Shown in pieces: positions 1 through 9,700 of a stretch of DNA of 64,000 nucleotides. Source of the stretch: Struthio camelus (Eukaryota; Chordata; Aves; Struthioniformes; Struthionidae). How positions within the stretch are numbered: the first letter of the stretch is position 1; every line of letters starts with the position of its first letter. Location of the stretch: contig NC_090981.1 of the NCBI RefSeq assembly GCF_040807025.1, positions 36,187,817-36,251,816 on the forward strand, given 5' to 3'. Under the pieces are notes generated by a model. It was given only the letters and a program-made list of their open reading frames with translations. It was not told the origin of the DNA and did no database searches. A program made the position numbers and the translations under genes.

Positions 1-699
1 GAAAAGCAGAGATCTGCAACCACAGGAAATTAAAAATGGAGATCTTTTAAGACAGAGAGAAGGAAGGGGATAAGGATGAAAAAGAAGACAGTAAAGGAAG
101 AATTATGAATATTAGCTTTTAACAGCTAGAACTAAGAATTCAACTAACACCATGTCAAGTTATTATTTATATTTTTAACTAATGCATGGATTGCTGTATT
201 AACAATTTCAATAATAAGTACCTCTTATGTCTTAAGAATTCAGCCAAATTTCATCCAAAGTGCATGCTTCTTCAGTGCTTTCATGTCCAGATTGAATCAG
301 CAAGCACAGGAACACATAGAACTGAAAAGTAATCAGAAAACAATTGGTGTTATTTAAAGTTCAGATAAAACCTAAGTTTAAAATATTCTATACAGGTTTG
401 GTTGGTGGAAACCTATTTTATCTTAAACTGTATTTATACTGCACACACTGTTGTAGCACAGGGATAGCCAGGCTAGTTTAAAAGTCCTCTGAGGTGCATA
501 ATTAGCACAGATAACTCTGTAACATGCTGTTAAACTGCTTTGCTACCTGAACTAGCTTATACATTAACATCACAGTGCTTTGTGTAGTGCAATCATACTG
601 CCAAGCCAATTAATACTTCCATAAACTATGTACAGGTAGAAAATCTTATCTCTGTTCCTCTCCTATATTCCTAAATAAACCTAACAGAAAGTCACTACT
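1..699. other. Upstream intergenic DNA, no gene seen
   Basis: AT-rich unique-looking sequence without an open frame of note, a recognisable repeat or an RNA gene. If the usual vertebrate order holds, the 3' part of MBLAC2 lies somewhere to the left. Nothing in these bases proves that this is its 3' UTR. Confidence 0.5.
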
Positions 700-1470
700 C
701 GCTACCTACAAGCCTGCGCAAGTGCAGCAGGCGCTCAGTGCTCAACCCCCCTCATTCAGGCTCATTAACGGCTGCTGCAGCAAGCGGCGTGCCAGGAGCA
801 GCAGCTTCGCCACCTGGTGGCCCCGCTGCACAAGCGCAGGCAGGAGCTGCGGCCATACCTCCAGGCCTCGTTGCCCATTAAAGTAACGGCTAGCTTATCG
901 GCCTTGGAGGCAAGAAGGCAGTTTTCTAGCTCCTCTGTTGAGTTTAGGAAAAGAGAGCAGAACGCAGATCTCCACTTCTCTGAAGTGTATCAAGAGGATC
1001 ATTCAGTAACAGGCATGCGAGTCTACCTGCCCTGAGAGCAGCAAGAAGGCAGGTGCTCTGTGAGGGAGGACAAGCTGGAAGGCAAGAGCAACCAAAGCGC
1101 AGGTAAGGGTAGCAACCTCTTCAAGTGATGAGTCCCAAGGTACTCACGCAGGGGCAGTGGCAGCAACAACAGGCTCTACCAACAGTCCAGCGAGTACCAG
1201 GCAAAGGCAAGGTGATGACTTAAGGCCAAGCCAGAAACACCTGTCAATGACACAGCAACAGAGCAGAGAGGCATAAGGACAGGCCTACTCACAACACTGC
1301 TCAGGCTAAGTCTGAAGGCCTCTGGCCTGGGCGTAAATGGAGCTCCAGTGTACCAATAGGCAGAGGGTGTGCTGGCAGGGCACCCAGGTGAGCCAGGGCT
1401 GGGCAGCTGAGGCCTGTTGGTGTACTCAGGGCCCTGCCGCTCCCTCTCCCATATGCCAGGTGAGTGTTTT
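700..1470. other. GC-richer patch upstream of CETN3, unknown nature
   Basis: This patch is GC-richer than its flanks. A + strand frame is open from 769 to 1035, after a TAA at 766. It begins with a Gln/Arg/Leu-rich stretch that reads like an amphipathic helix but has no ATG at its start. Two consensus splice donors follow on the same strand: CAG|GTAAGG near 1100 and CAG|GTGAGT near 1458. A CTCF-like motif sits at 808-820. I do not recognise a protein family. It could be an lncRNA first exon, a decayed retrocopy, or a GC-rich regulatory patch. Confidence 0.3.
808..820 (-). promoter_or_regulatory. CTCF-like binding motif
   Basis: Read on the minus strand this is CCACCAGGTGGCG, which fits all 13 positions of the CTCF core consensus CCASYAGRKGGCR. 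It lies about 2.9 kb upstream of the CETN3 start codon. The motif match is seen directly; binding is inferred. Confidence 0.5.
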
Positions 1471-3090
1471 CACCACTCAGACAATCCTCTCTAGTTTTGT
1501 ATGAAGTGCAAAAGTATCAAATTAGATGTTTTTTGCTGATATGTTTGTTTACCAGAATGCCTAGCATCCCAATGTAATCAGTACTGAGTGTTAAGTAACC
1601 ACCACACAGTGCTAACATCAGCGATCAGGACCTGTACTAAACTCCCAACTTCAAACTGGGGAAAAATAGGATTTGAAAACAGATGTACAATTACTCAGAT
1701 GAATGCATCTAATTACAGACCTAGCTGAACTGCAAGAAGCGAAATGAAAAATCTCTAATAAAGAATCTCTTTTGTTGCAGCTTCTTCACTGCAGCACAGG
1801 TCCAGGGTCAAACCTGACAGTAATTTATGCTTTTAGTTACAAAAGTGCCATCTGCTAATGGTAGGCAATTACAAATTTCTTACAGTGTCTCTTGCCTACT
1901 TGATCTGTGGAGCAGAGATAATATGAAGCGACAGCCAAACAAGACTCCTCCCTGCCTTATTTTGCTCAGGATAAATGTGTCTTGAGAACGCCTAGTGAAT
2001 CAAGCTCACACAGAATTCAACAGCGCATACCCAGAATCAACCTGCTACTGGTACACAAATCCAGAACCTGTGATTGGCAAAGCCTATCAGGGCTGCAGAG
2101 ATTTAATTAGCACTGTCTGCTTTCACTATTATTGGAAAAGTAGCTCTCCGCAGATGTAAACCACCTAAAGATTATGTTGTCAATCAATAATGAATATTGA
2201 CAGAAGCAAGATTTAAATGCCTAAAGGCATTCTTCACTACCTAAATCTTTTTAGTAAGTCTAGTCAGACTAGTCACGAGCAGAAAAGACCTGAATGTCCA
2301 TGTGGGCCAGCTAGTAACATAGGGCTATGCTGTTTAGTATGGGTTATTGAACATTTGTGTTTGCTATGGGCTTCCAGAGCGGCAAGGTGGAAGGGACACG
2401 TACTGTGTCACTAACCAGCCTTGCCTAAGGTGACACTTTTTAAAGTCATGGTTTTCTTATCAGTGTAACGAACGTTTCTCCCTCTCTTTATACCCACTCA
2501 GAGAACGTAGCGCTGGCTAACTCACTGGTTTGCATAGCCTGAACATATTAGCTGCAGTGAGAACTGGTACTATATATTGAGGTCTCTGATCTTGCGGATC
2601 ACTGTAACATGGATCGTTCCCCCTCCCCAAAATTTATGAAGGATGCAACTTTTTATACTAACAGCAGACTGTAGATAGCAAGAACAAGAATCATAGTAAC
2701 CACAGTTAACTTTGCAAGGGGTGACAAAACAGGTTTCACACCTATGATTTAATGCATTTACTTTTAGGAAGGGAAATCAAGCAAAAATGCAGAAAGGCTG
2801 GAAAAAAAGCATTTCCACGTAATCATTTTATATGTAACTGTGTAAACATCTTTATAAACCATATTCTCCCCTCAGATTTTTCTTGAGCTTTTATACAGCA
2901 CGAAAAAGGAAAAGAGTGCATTACCCTTCTTTTGGGACAGCAGCACTTTCAGTCCCACCGTGAATTACAGTATTAAGTAGTGGAAGCGCACAGCAGTGTT
3001 CAGTATCAATTTTCAACTGCCACAGAACTGGCCAATTTGCCAGTAACGTACAGCACTGTTGGCTAAGCGGCAATCTAACACCGTGCCTGA
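1471..3090. other. Intergenic DNA between the GC patch and the CETN3 CpG island
   Basis: AT-rich sequence with scattered short frames only. No repeat, RNA gene or coding exon is recognisable. Confidence 0.5.
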
Positions 3091-3165
3091 CCCCCGGCAC
3101 TAGAAGTTAGGCGGCCCCCCCCAGAGCTCCTCCACTCTTCCGCTCGTGACTGTAGTTTCAGACTC

Positions 3166-3176
3166 AAGATGGCGCC
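3166..3176 (+). promoter_or_regulatory. YY1-like motif
   Basis: AAGATGGCGCC closely resembles the YY1 site AANATGGCGGC, which often lies just downstream of start sites in CpG-island promoters. It contains an ATG at 3169 in an excellent Kozak context (A at -3, G at +4). That ATG opens a 15-codon frame ending in TAG at 3214-3216. If a transcript starts upstream of 3166, this would be a short upstream ORF. Confidence 0.4.
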
Positions 3177-3358
3177 CTCTAATCCAGAGGCCAGAGCAAG
3201 GATGAAGCAGGCATAGCCCTGGAACGTGAGGGGCTTTTCTGTGAAAAGCCTCGGCACCTCCGTGCTGGAGCGCTTTGTTTTCCTCCCTCCCCGATCGGCG
3301 AGGCGGAAAGGGCGACGAGAGGCGACGTCCGGCAGTAGCGCGCCACCGCCCCCATAAT

Positions 3359-3412
3359 TGAAACGTAACCACCCTCTTCCCCGACGTTCAAAGCGTAACC
3401 GCCCTCCCCGCC
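3359..3412 (+). repeat. Two-copy motif unit in the promoter
   Basis: CGTAACCACCCTC (from 3364) and CGTAACCGCCCTC (from 3394) are near-identical and 30 bp apart, and each is followed by a C-rich tract. The unit looks like a small tandem duplication. Each copy holds a GTAACC, a fit to the RFX X-box half-site GTNRCC. Function is inferred only. Confidence 0.5.
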
Positions 3413-3427
3413 CAGCAACGCCAGGGC

Positions 3428-3445
3428 CGCGCGGCATTCTGGGTA
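3428..3445 (-). promoter_or_regulatory. ZNF143/Staf-like site
   Basis: On the minus strand this reads TACCCAGAATGCCGCGCG. It fits 17 of 18 positions of the Staf/ZNF143 consensus YWCCCRNMATSCMYYRCR as I recall it. ZNF143 sites are typical of TATA-less CpG-island promoters. The match is visible; occupancy is inferred. Confidence 0.5.
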
Positions 3446-3557
3446 ACCACGCCTCCCTCACAAACAACGAGGAGGAGCACCCCCCCCTTGAGCGGCAGCC
3501 GCCTCAACCCGTAAATGAGCTCAGCGCGCGAGGAGGTGGGAAGAGTCTCCTGGACCG

Positions 3558-3566
3558 ACCAATCAG
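3558..3566 (+). promoter_or_regulatory. CCAAT box (NF-Y type)
   Basis: ACCAATCAG is a strong NF-Y core with the usual flanks. It lies about 155 bp upstream of the CETN3 ATG, which suits a start site about 60-100 bp downstream of it. Confidence 0.55.
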
Positions 3567-3631
3567 AGGGCCGGCGGTTGGGCCAGGAGGGCCCGGGTTG
3601 GCGGGCCCGCTGTTGTACCGCGTTGCCACGG

Positions 3632-3639
3632 GGAAGTGA
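3632..3639 (+). promoter_or_regulatory. ETS/GABPA-like core
   Basis: GGAAGTGA is an ETS-family core. A GTTGCC (3622-3627), one half of an RFX X-box, lies just upstream, followed at 3 bp by GGGAAG. That second half-site is imperfect (4 of 6 against RGYAAC). Confidence 0.35.
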
Positions 3640-3716
3640 GCGCGGAGTGGGGCGCGCTGTTTGCCGGGTAGCCCAGTACAGTGCGGCCCGCGCTGGCCGG
3701 GCTTGGGGACGGGAGC

Positions 3717-3733
3717 ATGAGCTTGTCCTTGAG
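3717..3733 (+). CDS. CETN3: CETN3 coding exon 1
   Basis: This 17-nt coding part (ATG AGC TTG TCC TTG AG) encodes MSLSL plus two bases of Arg6. The donor is AG|GTCGGT. The tiny first coding exon followed by a long intron is usual for this gene. The Kozak context is A at -3 and A at +4. Confidence 0.92.
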
Positions 3734-6700
3734 GTCGGTACCGGCTGGGCGGTTCCTCCCTCGCGCCGTTTGGGGATGGGGGCGGCTGCGCGCGGCGGCG
3801 CCTCCGCTCTGCCGGGCGCGGGTCCCGCCGCCGGGCGCCTCCCCCCGGGGCCGCCCGCTGTGCCCGCGAGTTGCGGGCAAAACGAGGGCGGCGAGCAGGA
3901 GGGTGACGGCGGGAGCGAGGCGGCGGCGGCAACGGCAGCGGGAGCGGCGGCCGGGCGCGCGCGCTGTGTCAGGGGAGGCCGGCTGGAACGTTAACCGCTT
4001 ATGTCTGATCCCCTTAGAGAGGATCGCTGGGCACAGCCGGGGCGGATTAGGCCTGATTAGGATCTTTCTAGAACCGTTTTTGCTTTGAAAAGTTCACCTG
4101 CTCGTTGAAAAACAAAGGCTTCAAAAAGCCTCTTAATAAACTCTAAGTTGATTTCTTTTTTTCTGATGAGGATAAAATGACACCAGAAGCAAGACTTCAG
4201 CAGCTATTCTTAAGCCTTTGTTTTTTTTTTTCCATTAGGACTCAATAACTGTTGTAAAAAGAGGCTGTGGCTTATAAATCCTATACCTCACAAATCCTTG
4301 TCTTCAAGCTTGTCTGGTATGTTTATGTGGTATACACAGTCCTTAATTCTCCAGTCTGACAACTTTACACTTCATATAGTAAAAGTGGTTGCAGCAGAAG
4401 TGGCAATGAGCTACTTGAATTTGAGTACTACTCAAAGTCTTCTTAAAAAAATTATTTTATGCTAGACATTAAATAAACACTTGAGTAGACAGATCCTTCT
4501 TTCTGAACAGCTCAAAATTAATCTGCTTTCTGACTTCTAAATGGGTATGTTTTGTCATCACAGCTCACAAAATGGGGGCTTTCCGGGTCTATTCTAGTTA
4601 CATTGCCAACTCAGAGTTATTTTAGTCCTTTCAAAAACTATAGCAATACAAAGCCTGCGTGAAATTAAACTGTCTCAACAGGTCTTTTAAACACTCCTCG
4701 CTCTTTGAGGATCTTGTGGTGTGAGGCGGGTCCAGTTGTGCAACTTGCATTTTCCTTGTGCTTGTTTGGAATTTGCGCTAGTATCACTACAGTGGTTCTT
4801 GGAAGCTGAGTCTCAGCTGCATGTTTGATCTTTGGTTTTGTTTAAATTTAGCTAATTTTTCCTTTAACAAAGGATAAGGAAAAGCAGCTAATTAAAGGAG
4901 ATGTGGAAAACAAATAACCTTTTTGAACAAGTGGTTTTCCATTCACTCATCAGTAGTTTTTGTGCGTTTTACAGTAAATGACGTTGTATGCATTTCTTTT
5001 CTGCTGCAAATAAAAAAAAATGTGTATCAAATTGCTTCCTCCTGACAGCATATAGAATCATGCAGTAGTTTAGGTTGGAACCAGCTTGCTGCTCAGAGCA
5101 GGTCAAAATCAAAATTAAATGAGCTCACCCAGGCCCTCATTCAGTTGAGCTCTGAAAACTTATAAGGACAGAGGTTTTATAATCTCCCAGGGCAACTGTT
5201 CCTGTGCATAACTACTTTCATAGTGAAAAATGTTTTCCCTTGGATCCTATTGCAGTTTCCCCTGCTGCAACTCGTAGCTGTTGTTTCTTGTCCTTCCTCA
5301 GCACATCTCTGAGTGCCTGCCTCTGTCTTATGTGTAATAACCTTCAAAGTAATGGAAGGCAGCACTCGGATTTCCCTCCTTACTCTTTCTCCTATCCCTT
5401 TTCCCCTGCCCAGGCTAAACAAATCCAGCTCCCTCAGCTGCTTCTTGTACATCACAAGCTCTAGCCGCCTGAGCATCTTAGCCTACGTTAGACTTTCTCC
5501 GGTTTCCCTTGTACTGAAGGGATCCAAAATTGAGCATAATAGTTCAGATGTGGCCTCTTGATTGCAGAGCAGAGTGGATTAGTCACTGCAGTTAGCTACC
5601 ATCACTGTGAAGGTGTGCTGCTAAGCTTCACGTATGTCTGTTTCTTCCAAGAGTGTACTATGAGTACTGACAGTCTCACTCTTCTCATCTGTTACCTCAA
5701 ATGCACTTCTTTTTGTAGAATTCCTGCTCTGAAATGGGCATTTTCCAAGCAATTACCTTGGATACACCAGTCAAACTTTTAACATGAATAAAGCACAGTT
5801 ACAGCCACAGCAAAACTTACACTTTGCTCATTCCAAACCATCCTTAACCTGTCCCATCCTTTCAGCAAGCATTCTTGTGAATTAATATTCCATTGGATTA
5901 TGCATAAATGCATTTTCCCTAATCCTCTGTAATCCGTACATTCTGTAATGCATATATTTTTCTAGCAAGTATACTGTACTACACATTTCATAAACCTATC
6001 TGTTCATTTTATGTGCATACTAATTCCATTCCATCTACATATGAGCAACACACTTCTTTCAACTGTCATTCCCAACATGTATACCATATATCTTCTGTCC
6101 CTATCATCTGAAAATTTAATCTTGTTTCTAGACTAGCCAAGGAAAAGAGGGCTGTATGTGAGCAGTGTGTGCTAATTTTGTGCTTGAGCTTGTCCATTTT
6201 GTATATACCACAAATGGAGCAGAAAAGTCATTAGATTGTATGATTTAAAGGATTACTAAAAATCCATAAATGCTGTTTATGTAAAAACAGTTTCTGGTAA
6301 GAAAAGCAAAGATTTGTGGTAACTAATATCCATTTTACCAGTCAGACAGCCCAATTGAGTGCCTTGTTAAGCCTCCTGGTCAATCTTTCTGAAAACTATT
6401 TCTCCTACAGTTTAGGAATAGAGTGTCTTAAGGAGCTGTATCATTTCAACTGCTACTCAGGTTCGTAATCTCAAGTATGTTTTTTAGACAGGCATTTTTC
6501 TATCTCTTTTTTTTCATAATTTATTAACAAAATCACCTCTACTAATTTTTTTTTTGGTGGGAGGAGAGGGCTTGTCATTCAGTCTTCACAAAGCTATTGT
6601 CTATTTCAAGTGTTACTCTAAGCTGGAAGAAACTGGGAAAAGATTGGATGAGAAAGGTAGAATGATCTGTGTTGTTATGGTGTTTCTTATTGATGGGAAA

Positions 6701-9700
6701 ATATGATGCAGAGCCTTATTTTCCCAGCAGAAATCAGTTACAGTGAGCTTCCTTTTCATACAGGAATGAACTTTCAGTAGACAAAACTAAAAGGAAGAAA
6801 AGAAGAGAATTGACAGAAGAGCAGAAGCAGGAAATTAAAGATGCCTTTGAGTTGTTTGATACAGACAAAGATAGAGCAATAAATTATCATGAATTAAAGG
6901 TAAAAGGAAGTACTTAATCTAACCTTCTGGTTCCACAGTTTGGTTTTATCAAGTAATTCAAGAATTACTTGAAAGAAGATATGGGTATTTTCTACTTTAA
7001 TTCTTGTTACAGAAATGTCTTTATCTTAAAGGTACGGTGATTGTCATTTTATTTCAGGGTTCAGGTACTTTATCTCTACCAGAAGCCACAATGTGTTAGG
7101 TACTGTTTGGATATATGGGCTGTTAATACACTTTGTCCAATTGCAGTATGCTTTGTATTCCCAGCAGTTGTGATTATTGATTATTTGCAACGATGTTTCT
7201 CCACTGTTGCACTAGATACTGGGGCCCTGAAATGGCCAGTGCTGTGGAAAAACAGAGATATATAAAACTAAGAAATACCTCTTCTCTAAGAAGTCAGCAC
7301 ATGGCATAGATTTGAACGGATTTATCCAATAGCATTGTGGTTTTCCATTTCTGGTTTAGCGTATGTTCATTTGTTTACAAGCAGTCACGTTAGTGTGTGC
7401 TGAGAAATTACTGTCGCAGTTGAAATGTGGAAGCTAAGCATGTACTCCTAACCTGATACAAAAATAAAAAACAAATTGGCATATGTTGTCCTAATAGCAT
7501 CAGTGGAGAAGTAGTAAGTTAAGTCATTTGTAAGATGACTTGTAAACCCATGAGCAGGCATGATCTCAGTGTGCATGTTAAAGAAGAATAATTTGAGGAA
7601 TGATTTTCAGTGTTGTTATATTGAAAAAAGACAGAATTTCCCTGTAACTGTGTTATAGCACCTGATTAAAGTGCTTGAAATATTTTTGAAAATGATTAAA
7701 AAAAAAAAAAATCTACTTGTCCTAAGAAGTAATTGGGCCAACTTAAAAAAATCTCTGAATTTACAAAATGATGTTGTTTCATTGTAACTTGATGTTCCAG
7801 TTGCTAATACTAGTTTTAGATGATTTTATATACAAAACTTTTTTGCTTTTATTTTTTTTTTAATTTTACTTATTAATGCTCCTGTTCCACTGATGTGCAT
7901 GTTTTGTATTGGATAATAAGATACTCCACAAAAATAAAAATAAATCTGTTTTATCCATGTAATAATATTCATATATTGTTGTACTTCTGTTTTATTCCAA
8001 AAGGTGGCAATGAGAGCCTTGGGTTTTGATGTGAAAAAAGCTGATGTACTGAAAATACTTAAAGATTATGATCGAGAAGCGACGGGCAAGATCACCTTTG
8101 ATGATTTTAATGAAGTTGGTATGTATTTGGTTGTGTACCTTTAGAAAAAGTGGGTAGAGAAGCAATACTTGGCATGCTTTTTCAGTTATTTAGTACCATT
8201 AAGAAATGTGAAATTTCATTTTATGTTTTTCTTAATAGAAGTGATTAGAGGAGGAAGATGATTCTTTGCATACTGCATACTCAATTAATATGTGGAATTG
8301 AATCATGGAATCAGTATGAAAGGAATTAGTGTACATATAGTCCTAATCTGTTTCAGACTCCTGCAAATGAAAAAGCTTTAGCTCACACAAATGTAGATAT
8401 TCTTGTGCTGCTTTTGAATACTGTAGGATTCTCCTTCCTGTTTACACAGAAATAAATGTGATGCTAGAAATTAAATGAGATGCCACTTCTAGCAGAAAGA
8501 TTGGGGAGTTAGACAAGATAGGTTACAGAAAAAATAATTCTGAAGAGCTGTTTAAATATCATGAAACAGTTGTTAAGCCATCAGTTTTCCGTGGTTTAAT
8601 TTATGAAAAGGTGAAGCTATTGCTAACTCTATTCAGTAATTTTCTTATCTATACAAATGTTAATTTTGGTTTTAAACGTAGGAATGGTCGATGTGACATG
8701 TATAAAGGTACAGTGATATTTTGTCTTGTTTCGTACGGTCACAATACCTATAATATTTAGAGACCTAGTGTTTTGTTGTTTTTCAGATAATGTTGCAGTC
8801 ATCTTTTTTGCCCTAAAAAGTAGAATTTTTAAATGATGTAAGCTGTCATACATAGATAGTTGTTTTAAATGAAAATACTTAAATTTAATCTAAATCTGAA
8901 GGATTTATATACGCATTTAAAGCTCATTGATATAGTGAACATATATGAGCTTGAATGAAAATTTTTTCCTATCAAGTTCACTAAACCAGAGAAGGCATTC
9001 CATCTGCAAACAGTAGCAGATCCAAGTGGTTCTCTATGCACCGGCAGGGATGACATGTTTTTAATGGCTTGATGAAAGCCATAAATGGCAAGTCCTGTAA
9101 TACAAGACTAGGAGGTACAAAGATGTGAAGATATTTACACCTGGTTCCAGAAATGTCTGAAATAATTGCTAGTAAAATATTTTTATATGGCAGATTACTT
9201 TGTCTGTTTTTTCTGTTATAGAAACTGACAAACGCGTAAGATAGAAGAAATAATCAAGATTGACGAATCCTTTCAGAATTAACATCTTGCTGTTCACAAT
9301 AGCGTCCCTTCGATAACCCATGGGTTTAGATTTTGGTTTTTTTTTTGTTTGTGCAGTTTTATATCTAAAAGAGAAGGTCAGGATGAGTGTTTTTCATTGC
9401 TCAGTGTTGTTTCACTGTTCTCTGCAAGTCAATATTCTATCAAATCATAACACTTAAAGTCAACAGATTCACATGTCTGCATCTGTCAGAGGTGATCTTT
9501 TGTTCTGAATTGCAAGTTTGGAACAGACTAGGAGTGCATGTATTTTCAGTTCCTATTGGAAAGTGTATCGAAAGCATGAGTATGTCTAAATTGCTGTGTA
9601 GGCTTTGGCCGTAACTGGTGTGTCCTCAAGAGACACATATCTTAGGAAAAGAGAAATGAGAAAGGACAAATAGCAGCAAAACAAATATGCATGTTAGACT

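Larger units (their letters stand above)
3090..4000. promoter_or_regulatory. CETN3: CpG island promoter of CETN3
   Basis: The sequence turns abruptly GC- and CpG-rich here and stays so until about 4000, surrounding the first coding exon at 3717. There is no TATA box, as expected for a broadly expressed CpG-island gene. The transcription start cannot be fixed from sequence. The cluster of NF-Y (3558-3566) and ETS-like (3632-3639) motifs suggests a start in about 3600-3700, giving a short 5' UTR. The long overlapping open frames on both strands in this interval are artefacts of low stop-codon frequency in GC-rich DNA. Confidence 0.85.

Noticed and set aside
1..700. MBLAC2 3' UTR
   Set aside because: Synteny would allow it, but no MBLAC2 coding sequence or decisive 3'-end signal is present.
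3504..4088. Overlapping long open frames on both strands in the CETN3 CpG island
   Set aside because: They reflect low stop frequency in GC-rich DNA. The real coding part here is 17 nt with a clear donor.
5591..5790. Extension of the CR1 fragment toward its 5' side
   Set aside because: Similarity to the CR1 order fades after about 5590, and I could not follow it with confidence.
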